From NCBI RefSeq assembly GCF_017877355.1, contig NZ_JAGIPR010000002.1:186001-250000 (forward strand): a stretch of DNA of 64,000 bases. The letters are read 5' to 3'. Under the pieces are notes generated by a model. It was not told the DNA's origin and ran no database searches. It was given only the letters and a program-made list of their open reading frames with translations. How positions within the stretch are numbered: the first letter of the stretch is position 1; each line of letters starts with the position of its first letter. Source of the DNA: Chryseobacterium jejuense (GTDB lineage: Bacteria > Bacteroidota > Bacteroidia > Flavobacteriales > Weeksellaceae). Shown piece by piece: positions 57,742-64,000 of this stretch. Position numbers and translations under genes: made by a program.

Positions 57742-59121
57742 TTACATTAATTGATACTCCGGAGTTGACATCAGGTTAATAATAGTCATTTTCGTGCTTT
57801 TATCAGAGAAATTATTTACTGTATTCATATCCAGACTCTTGGGGTTTTGGATCAGATAATCTTCACAGTTTTTATGGGTAAAAACCTGATCTACACGGTT
57901 CCAGTCTATCGTGATATTCGGATTTTTAAAGCTTTTATTTAAAGCCGTTTCTTTAGATTTCATTCCCATATCAATGTCATCATCCTGTCGCGGACTGTAT
58001 TCCAGTGGACGAAGACCCGACCAGATCTGCGGTACCTGAAGTCTTAGCATCAGGGTAGAACTGTCAATCCAGGCTCTTCCATTGGGCCATCCTGCAACAT
58101 TGGGCGGATAGAGCAGCATTTGTCCTAACAGCTTTTGATATACGATGAGGTTTTCAGGATTCTGAATCTGCATCGGAAGTATCCGCATTATCCCGGCCAT
58201 CAGTTCTATTGGGGATTTTATTCTGTTTCCGATATTTTTCTGATCGTAAAACCATGAGCTTGAAAAGATATCAGCCATCAGTTTTTTAATATCATAACCG
58301 GAGTTGTAGAAGCTTGTGCTTAGGGTATTCACAATATTCTGATCTACATTTTCATTGACGAAAAACTTATAGATCTTGGTAGTAATAAATTTTGCAGTTG
58401 CTTTTTGATTCAGAATACTATTTAAAATATCAGTACCACTAAAATTATCTGTTTTTCCCAAAAAGGTCTTGTTTCCTTCATCGTGCTGGTTCTTTCTTTC
58501 CTTAAAGTTTCCCTCTTTATCATAACTCCATCCTGTAAATGCTCTGGCTCCTTCTCTAACATCTTTTTCCGTATAATTTCCCCTTCCCATAGTAAAAAGT
58601 TCCATAACTTCACGGGCGAAATTTTCATTCGGATGATCCTTTTTGTTTTGCTGGTTATTCAGAAAGTTAAGCATGGCCGGAGACTGGCTTACCTCAAAAA
58701 GCAGATCTTTGAAATTTCCCAATGCATTTTTCCGGATGGTATTTAATAACTGTCGGTTGAATTTTGGATTAAGAACCCTCGATGCAAAATGCCCATGCCA
58801 GAAAAAAGCCATCTTTTCTCTCATCTGTTCCTTGCTGTTCACCATTTTATCCAGAAAATTGAGATTCAGTTCTTCGTTCTGAGCTCTATAGACCCGCTGC
58901 ATTTCCTTTTTCTTTTCAGCAGGAGCAATAGTGTTCATTTCATCTGCAGTAGAATCTATATCTGGTGTATCATAGGTGATCTCTGTAAAGTGATCTTCTT
59001 TAAATAATTCATGAATCAGCATTTTTGTGTTTTTATTTTTCAAATCATCAATTTGATTAATTCCAACACCGAAGCCTGCGCGCCAGAGAAGATGTTTGTT
59101 TTTTAATAATGAATCAGCCAT
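57742..59121 (-). CDS. DUF1800 domain protein
   Basis: A 459-residue protein matching DUF1800: HLLWRAGFGV near the start, MAFFWHGHFAS, NFAREVMELFTMGRGNYTEKDVREGARAFTGW, SPIELMAGIMRI, PPNVAGWPNGRAWID. No signal peptide is evident. Function unknown, but with DUF1501 it is a widespread pair. It begins the operon. Confidence 0.92.
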   Translation of the reverse strand: MADSLLKNKHLLWRAGFGVGINQIDDLKNKNTKMLIHELFKEDHFTEITYDTPDIDSTADEMNTIAPAEKKKEMQRVYRAQNEELNLNFLDKMVNSKEQMREKMAFFWHGHFASRVLNPKFNRQLLNTIRKNALGNFKDLLFEVSQSPAMLNFLNNQQNKKDHPNENFAREVMELFTMGRGNYTEKDVREGARAFTGWSYDKEGNFKERKNQHDEGNKTFLGKTDNFSGTDILNSILNQKATAKFITTKIYKFFVNENVDQNIVNTLSTSFYNSGYDIKKLMADIFSSSWFYDQKNIGNRIKSPIELMAGIMRILPMQIQNPENLIVYQKLLGQMLLYPPNVAGWPNGRAWIDSSTLMLRLQVPQIWSGLRPLEYSPRQDDDIDMGMKSKETALNKSFKNPNITIDWNRVDQVFTHKNCEDYLIQNPKSLDMNTVNNFSDKSTKMTIINLMSTPEYQLM

Positions 59122-59749
59122 GGGGAGAGCATTTATTTTTTTGATGTTTCTGAAGAGAGAAGGTTAAAATGATAACGGGTTAAGGTTTGTTAATATTATA
59201 ATGAGTAATGAGTGTGGGTGGTAGATGTGTTGGAAAACGCTAAAGGGCGCTAAGATTTTTTAGAGTATTATTATGTTTTTAAGGCGCAAGGGCTTTATCT
59301 GCGATAAAATTGAACCCTGTTGATCTCACGCTGATTTACATGTGCAGCAGATGATTATGAAATAATTATAAAATGTACATTTTAATCGCCACGAATACCT
59401 GAATAAAAAAGTTAATAAATAATTCGTGGCATTCGTGGCAAAAAATAAAGCAGTATCCTTGCTTAGAATCTTGGATTCTCTTGCACCTTTGCGTTTTCCA
59501 GGAATAGAATCTGTTTTATATCAATAAGTTGCGTTTTTTATTCTCCAAATTTTTAACTTTTTATACTTATTTCACATTTTAGGCTCGATTTTTTATAAAA
59601 ATTGTTAAACAATCATTTAAAAATTAGCATAAAATAAATATCTGATAATCATTTTGTTGTGTTTTTTTAGAGTGTTAAAAGAGATGAAAAAGCCTCCAAT
59701 GGCACGATTTTTACATCCTCTTGTTTAGTAAAATTTAAAAATTAGAGTT
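59122..59749. other. Intergenic region with degenerate repeats
   Basis: No gene is seen. GCCACGAAT at about 59380 and ATTCGTGGC at about 59422 are arms of a loose hairpin. A block at about 59305-59350 resembles, inverted, the repeats at 22466 and 50752. The promoter of the barrel protein is probably in the AT-rich right part. Confidence 0.5.
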
Positions 59750-60313
59750 ATGAAAATGTTTAAACAAGCAATATTGCTGGCTGGAATTTTAACAGCAGGT
59801 ATAGCAAGCGCACAGAATTCAAAAATGAATAACATGATTAAAGTGGGCGCAAATGTTGGTTTAGCAGTTCCTGCAGATAACCTTTCTGCAGCAGTAGGAG
59901 TGGATGTAGCTTACCAGAACCTGATTACACCTGGATTTGGATTAGGTATCGCATCTGGATATACTCACTATTTTGGAAAAGAAAACAACGGTTATAAAAA
60001 TAATGATGTAGGGGTAGTTCCTGTAGCTGCATTAATCAGAATTTATCCAAAACAAACAGGTTTCTATTTCGGAACTGACTTAGGTTACGGATTTTTAGTA
60101 GGAGATAAAACTGTTGCTTCTAACACGAATGTTGAAAGAGCAAGCGGTGGATTCTACATCAAACCGGAGATCGGATACCACAATAGAGACTGGAACTTCT
60201 TCGTACAATACCAGAAGGTTTTTGTAGGAACTAAAGGAGATTTAGCTGGTCAGGACTATAATGTGGGGAATATCGGCGTAGGATTCGGTTATAATATTCC
60301 ATTAGGAAAGTAG
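59750..60313 (+). CDS. Outer-membrane beta-barrel protein (187 aa)
   Basis: The signal peptide ends ASAQ. The mature part alternates in the way of an eight-stranded barrel (MIKVGANVGLAVP, GFGLGIASGYTHYF, FYFGTDLGYGFLV, YIKPEIGYH) and ends in VGNIGVGFGYNIPLGK. No plug is present. The role is unknown; small porin-like or OprG-type proteins look similar. Confidence 0.8.
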   Translation: MKMFKQAILLAGILTAGIASAQNSKMNNMIKVGANVGLAVPADNLSAAVGVDVAYQNLITPGFGLGIASGYTHYFGKENNGYKNNDVGVVPVAALIRIYPKQTGFYFGTDLGYGFLVGDKTVASNTNVERASGGFYIKPEIGYHNRDWNFFVQYQKVFVGTKGDLAGQDYNVGNIGVGFGYNIPLGK

Positions 60314-60343
60314 TTAGATTTAATATATAAACAATTATTAACC

Positions 60344-60376
60344 AAAACCTTTTCACGAAAGTGGAAAGGTTTTTTT
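60344..60376 (+). terminator. Terminator after the barrel gene
   Basis: CCTTTTCAC pairs with GTGGAAAGG (one wobble) around GAAA, followed by a T run. Confidence 0.8.
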
Positions 60377-60429
60377 GTTCTGTGCAGGATTTACGAAAAC
60401 AATTATTATATTTGGTAAAATTTGAGGTT

Positions 60430-61479
60430 ATGATTCTGAATCCAAAATTTCCACTTTATTTACCAGGAGTAGAGAACAGTAATAATGATAATGTTTCTAT
60501 CATTGGAGCAAGTCTTCGTGAAGATATAACAATCTTAGGCTATTTTGTTTCCGGTAACGGAGGTCTTGAGATTACACTACAAAATACTTATTCTACTAAG
60601 GAGTATGCTTCTTTTAATGACATCTTAAAGAAGTTTATTCAGGATAATCAGTTGGACAATGTAAAACGTCTGGGAATGGCTGTGCCAGGCCCTGTAATTG
60701 ACGGAAAAAGTAATCCAGTAAGACTGGGCTGGAACTTAGATGTTGAAGAATATAAAAGAGAATTCGGTTTTGAAAAAGTAGAAATGCTGAACGATCTTGA
60801 AGCTTCTGCTTACGGAATGGCTCTTCTTGAAGATGATGACCTTGAAGCGATTTATACCAGCGGTCATCTTGAAAAAGGGAATGTAGCAATCCTTGCTCCA
60901 GGAAATGGATTGGGAGAAGCAGGATATTTCTTTGACGGAAAGAACTTAAGACCTTTCGCGACAGAAGGAGGACATTCTGAATTCTCACCAAGAACGAATG
61001 TGGAGGTTGAGTTTTACCAGTTTCTTAATAATATCTATGGTATTGTGAGTTGGGAAAATGTATTATCTAAGTCCGGGATATTCAATATTTATCGTTTTCT
61101 TAGAGATGTAAAAAGACATCCCGAGCCTGAATGGTTAGGAGAACGTCTTGCTAATGGTAATTTCGTTGAAGAACTTTACAAAGCAGCAGTAGAGGATAAT
61201 GTATTGATCTGCAGAATTGCTTTAGATACTTTCCTTGAGTTTCTGGCAAGAGAAGCCAATAACTTAACGTTAAAGTTAAAAGCTACAGGAGGTCTTCTGA
61301 TTGCAGGAGATATTCCTCAGATGGTAAGAGAATATATCGATAAAGCTAAGTTCTACGAAAAATTCAAGATCAGTGATAAAATGGAGGGAATGCTTAGAAA
61401 CATCCCGATCTATCTGGTCAAGCAAAATCATACAGCATTAAAAGGTATGGCACTGTACACAGCCTACTATCAAGCATAA
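60430..61479 (+). CDS. glk: Glucokinase
   Basis: Met at 60430 (MILNPKFPLYLPGVENSNNDNV) is preferred; the frame from 60361 has 23 extra residues that run through the preceding terminator. The 349-residue protein has the glucokinase (Glk) motifs: AVPGPVIDGK, MLNDLEASAYG, LAPGNGLGEAGY for phosphate binding, and ATEGGHSEFSP, followed by the small domain helices. It phosphorylates glucose to glucose-6-phosphate and may act on sugar imported by GluP. Single gene. Confidence 0.9.
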   Translation: MILNPKFPLYLPGVENSNNDNVSIIGASLREDITILGYFVSGNGGLEITLQNTYSTKEYASFNDILKKFIQDNQLDNVKRLGMAVPGPVIDGKSNPVRLGWNLDVEEYKREFGFEKVEMLNDLEASAYGMALLEDDDLEAIYTSGHLEKGNVAILAPGNGLGEAGYFFDGKNLRPFATEGGHSEFSPRTNVEVEFYQFLNNIYGIVSWENVLSKSGIFNIYRFLRDVKRHPEPEWLGERLANGNFVEELYKAAVEDNVLICRIALDTFLEFLAREANNLTLKLKATGGLLIAGDIPQMVREYIDKAKFYEKFKISDKMEGMLRNIPIYLVKQNHTALKGMALYTAYYQA

Positions 61480-61483
61480 AAAG

Positions 61484-61512
61484 AAAACTCCGAAGAAATT
61501 CGGAGTTTTTTT
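61484..61512 (+). terminator. Glucokinase terminator
   Basis: AAAACTCCGAA and TTCGGAGTTTT form a perfect 11-bp stem around GAAA-type bases, followed by T. Confidence 0.88.
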
Positions 61513-61623
61513 ATGGGATGATATTATTCATAAAAATAATTAAAATTCTTGATATAGATCAATGAAATCTATCAAATAAGTTGGCTACCTTTGTCCTAAA
61601 CTTAATTAAAATAATTCTAAACA

Positions 61624-62190
61624 ATGAAAAAAATATTTTTATTAGCAGTATTAGCTGGTGGTTTAGCTTTCGGACAGTCCAAAAAAGTAGTTGCATCTGA
61701 TGTTCACTGGTGGGGATATAAAGTAGCAAAATCTGAGGCAAGTTCTCACGATGGAACGGTGAAAGTAAAATCAGGTGATATGGTAATGAAAGGCAACCAA
61801 CTTGTAGGAGGAAACTTCGTATTGGATATGACTTCTATTAACGCTACTGATCTTACAGGAGAATATCAGCAAAAATTGAATGGACACCTTAAGAATGGTG
61901 ACTTCTTTGAAGTTGAAAAATTTCCAACTGCTAGTTTCAAAATTACAGGTGTAAAGAAAAACAATGATAAAATCTACAACTCTTTAGTAACAGGAACCCT
62001 TACTTTGAAAGGAAAAACAAGCCCGGTTACTTTCCCTGCTAAAATTTCTTACAGCAAGGGAGTGGTAAGTTTAGTATCTAACAAATTCTCTTTCGACAGA
62101 CAGAAATTTGATGTTGCTTACAAGTCTACAATGCAGGATGTTTTTGTGAAAGATGATATTGATATGGTAGTAAAAGTAACTGCTCAATAA
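61624..62190 (+). CDS. YceI family protein, copy 1
   Basis: A 188-residue secreted protein. The signal peptide ends GLAFGQ. The lipocalin-like fold has DVHWWGYKVAKSEASSHDGTVKVKSG, FVLDMTSINATDL, HLKNGDFFEVEKFPTASFKITGV and FPAKI, as in YceI proteins that bind isoprenoid-type lipids in the periplasm. A related gene follows at 62269, about half identical in these blocks. Confidence 0.9.
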   Translation: MKKIFLLAVLAGGLAFGQSKKVVASDVHWWGYKVAKSEASSHDGTVKVKSGDMVMKGNQLVGGNFVLDMTSINATDLTGEYQQKLNGHLKNGDFFEVEKFPTASFKITGVKKNNDKIYNSLVTGTLTLKGKTSPVTFPAKISYSKGVVSLVSNKFSFDRQKFDVAYKSTMQDVFVKDDIDMVVKVTAQ

Positions 62191-62211
62191 ATTAATCAAA
62201 AAAAGATTGTT

Positions 62212-62240
62212 AAAAGTGTAGAAGTTCTACACTTTTTTTT
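62212..62240 (+). terminator. Terminator between YceI genes
   Basis: AAAAGTGTAGAA and its complement TTCTACACTTTT form a stem with a 1-3-nt loop, followed by a long T run. Confidence 0.82.
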
Positions 62241-62268
62241 ATTTTTGTTGAATTGTAAATAAAAAAGA

Positions 62269-62895
62269 ATGAAAAGATTACTATTGTTTGCTATGGTGTG
62301 CGCAAGCATATCATTTGTTTCTGCCCAAAGGAAATTTGATAAAGTTTCAAAAGTGACTTCATCAGAGATCAGGTGGTGGGGATATAAGGTTGTAAAAACT
62401 GAGGCTTCCTCCCATTCAGGAACGATAAAATTAAAAAGTGGAAAATTCAACTTCGATCATACTGTATTGGTAGATGGTGAATTTATAATAGATATGAGAA
62501 GTATGATGGCTGGTGATGTTTCTGATGAAGATCAGATCAAACTAACCAATGACCTGAAAAGTACGAACTTTTTTGAAGTGAAGAAATTCCCGGTTGCCAA
62601 ATTCCATTTGACTAAAATTATTCCATTAGCAAACAGTGAGTATAACTCTACAGTATACGGAGATCTTACCCTTAAAGGTGTGAGAAAAACCATTACTTTC
62701 CCAGCGAATGTATATGTAACTCAGTTTACTACAGTGATTGAATCTGCGAAGTTCTCTCTCAACAGAAGAGACTTTAAAGTATTCTATCAGTCTTCATTAA
62801 AAGATTACTTCATCAAGGACGAAATGGATATTCAGTTTAAAGTGTCTACTGAAAAGCTGGATAACGAAAACAGAGTTCCTGCAAAGAAGAAATAA
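62269..62895 (+). CDS. YceI family protein, copy 2
   Basis: A 208-residue secreted protein, signal ending FVSAQ, with EIRWWGYKVVKTEASSHSGTIKLKSG, FIIDMRSMMAGDV, DLKSTNFFEVKKFPVAKFHLTKI and TFPANVY. It is a tandem paralogue of copy 1 with a longer C-terminal tail (NENRVPAKKK). A terminator separates the two, so copy 2 must have its own promoter or be read through. Confidence 0.9.
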   Translation: MKRLLLFAMVCASISFVSAQRKFDKVSKVTSSEIRWWGYKVVKTEASSHSGTIKLKSGKFNFDHTVLVDGEFIIDMRSMMAGDVSDEDQIKLTNDLKSTNFFEVKKFPVAKFHLTKIIPLANSEYNSTVYGDLTLKGVRKTITFPANVYVTQFTTVIESAKFSLNRRDFKVFYQSSLKDYFIKDEMDIQFKVSTEKLDNENRVPAKKK

Positions 62896-62914
62896 AATAA
62901 AATTAAATGTTGAT

Positions 62915-62946
62915 AAAAAAGCAGTTCTTAGGAGCTGTTTTTTTTG
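62915..62946 (+). terminator. Terminator after YceI copy 2
   Basis: A hairpin GCAGTTC...GAGCTGT with wobble pairs and a T run follows the stop codon within 25-50 bp. The rest of the gap to the hydrolase (to 63181) shows nothing. Confidence 0.68.
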
Positions 62947-63181
62947 TTGAATGATGTCGTTTCCGATTGTGATATTTATCAGAGGGATAGCTTTTGTATG
63001 CTTTAGATTCTTGCAGAATAGCAAAGCGCGGGCATAGTGTACTGTATTTCTTTTTGATATTCTGAAAGAATCTCAGCATAGTTTAGAAGGCAGTATAGTC
63101 CTTTAAATAATTAAAAAATTATAGGTTAAATTCTTTTTAATCTCAATAGCCGCTTTTCTGCATTTTTTATAAATTAGTAGG

Positions 63182-63850
63182 ATGAAAATTTATGTTGTAA
63201 GCGGTCTTGGAGCAGACTTCAAGGTACTTGAAAGATTACAATTTCCCAAGCATTGTGAACTTATTTTTATAGACTGGCTCATCCCGGAAAAAAATGAGCC
63301 TTTTCATGCTTATGTAGAAAGAATGGCAGAGAAAGTAGATACTTCGGAGCCATTCTGTTTGGTTGGGTATTCTTTTGGCGGAATTATGGTTCAGGAGATC
63401 AATCGTTTGAAACCAGCCGAAAAAGTAGTCATTCTGGGAAGCATCAAATCTGATAAAGAAAAATCCAAATTCATAAAGACTGGGGAAGTAACTAAAATCC
63501 CTAGAATATTACCCGTAGGACTGTTTAATACAAGGGCGGCCAATGTATATGCCGTACTCAGAAAATTATTTGATCCTAAAAATCCGAGGATCTTTCAATA
63601 TTTCAGAGTAAGAGATCCTTATTATCTGAAATGGTCTGTAGAAAAGGTTGCTGAATGGAAATTTGAAGAGAATCCAAAGGTCATTCAGATATTGGGGGAT
63701 AAGGATATTGTTTTTCCAATCAGAAATTCAAAACCTGATTATATAATTAAAGGAGGAACACATCTGTTTCCGGCCACTAAAGCCAAAGAGGTTTCTAAAA
63801 TCCTGAATGAAATATTCAGTGAAAAAGCAATAATGTTATTAGATGAATAA
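63182..63850 (+). CDS. Alpha/beta hydrolase
   Basis: A 222-residue protein with the alpha/beta-hydrolase triad: nucleophile Ser in CLVGYSFGG (about residues 60-68), Asp in LGDKDIVFP, and His in KGGTHLF near the C-terminus. It has no signal peptide. Substrate unknown. It is a single gene before the window edge. Confidence 0.87.
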   Translation: MKIYVVSGLGADFKVLERLQFPKHCELIFIDWLIPEKNEPFHAYVERMAEKVDTSEPFCLVGYSFGGIMVQEINRLKPAEKVVILGSIKSDKEKSKFIKTGEVTKIPRILPVGLFNTRAANVYAVLRKLFDPKNPRIFQYFRVRDPYYLKWSVEKVAEWKFEENPKVIQILGDKDIVFPIRNSKPDYIIKGGTHLFPATKAKEVSKILNEIFSEKAIMLLDE

Positions 63851-63930
63851 TTTTTAATGGGGTATTTGTTGAATAAATAGCTTTTTTATGATATTTATAT
63901 GTAATTTTGATAGGGTTAAATATAAATTTT

Positions 63931-64000
63931 ATGAAAATAGGATTAAAATGGATCGTTTCATTCTCACTTATTGCATTGGTTGCTATTGGAGGCTTGTTCT
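63931..64000 (+). CDS. Start of a gene cut by the window edge
   Basis: ATG at 63931 opens a frame to the edge encoding MKIGLKWIVSFSLIALVAIGG and more, a hydrophobic N-terminus that could be a signal peptide or membrane anchor. Identity cannot be given. Confidence 0.55.
   Translation, partial: MKIGLKWIVSFSLIALVAIGGLF

Noticed and set aside
60361..60429. Longer glucokinase start
   Set aside because: It begins inside the terminator of the preceding gene and adds residues foreign to the family.

Overview
The window looks like a chromosomal segment of a Bacteroidota bacterium of the family Weeksellaceae, most likely Chryseobacterium or a close relative. The evidence is the low GC content, -7 promoter boxes of the TAnnTTTG type with a TTTG -33 box upstream of rpsO, the BfmA/BtgA- and DUF5712-type mobilisation proteins, DUF1800/DUF1501 and YceI gene pairs, a GluP-type sugar permease, and tandem MKNLKK... 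'bacteriocin-like' peptide genes. The genus is inferred from protein style, not from a database match.

Bases 1 to about 12,470 are a very AT-rich mobile region, probably an integrative and mobilisable element. It carries a tyrosine recombinase (cut by the window edge), an excisionase-like HTH protein, a P4-type helicase, an intergenic cluster of TGATGA repeats, a Toprim primase, a candidate oriT hairpin, an accessory mobilisation protein, a relaxase, a VirD4/TraG coupling protein and a GIY-YIG protein. Cargo follows: a stand-alone TraM-like domain, two GNAT proteins and an HNH nuclease. It ends beside a tRNA-Leu(CAA) gene.

Bases 12,500-29,900 are mostly housekeeping: an MBL hydrolase, a conserved unknown, a GAF/fRMsr protein, a cupin, a metal-receptor protein, MgtE, rpsO, gluP, pnp and a MarR/outer-membrane receptor pair. 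Between mgtE and a secreted protein sits a family of six short genes, four intact and two disrupted, for double-glycine-leader peptides with the cysteine framework C-C-CC-C-C typical of inhibitor cystine knots.

Bases 30,155-36,284 form an effector cassette of the type VI secretion or polymorphic-toxin kind: a LysM-like protein, a PAAR-like DUF4280 gene broken by an in-frame stop, an 878-residue protein with a GH104-like muramidase and an M23 peptidase, and two lipoproteins, one with an SH3 domain, that are candidate immunity proteins. An ABC transporter with a permease-M1 peptidase fusion, an XRE/DUF2975 pair, a TfoX_N protein and two large repeat proteins follow.

Bases 45,125-55,948 hold what I consider the most interesting system, an RNA-repair island. 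It contains a four-gene operon with two RlaP-family nucleotidyltransferases around two paralogous unknown proteins, an RtcB RNA ligase, a tRNA-like gene whose anticodon arm is replaced by about 50 nt including a hairpin, an unknown helical protein, a HopJ protein and a WYL regulator. The rtcB and RlaP promoters share the same dyad at the same distance from the same -7 box, so they are probably co-regulated. A cobT-cobS-cobC cobamide operon lies inside the island.

The right end (56,000-64,000) has DUF1501/DUF1800 proteins, an outer-membrane barrel, glucokinase, two YceI proteins, an alpha/beta hydrolase and a gene cut by the window edge.
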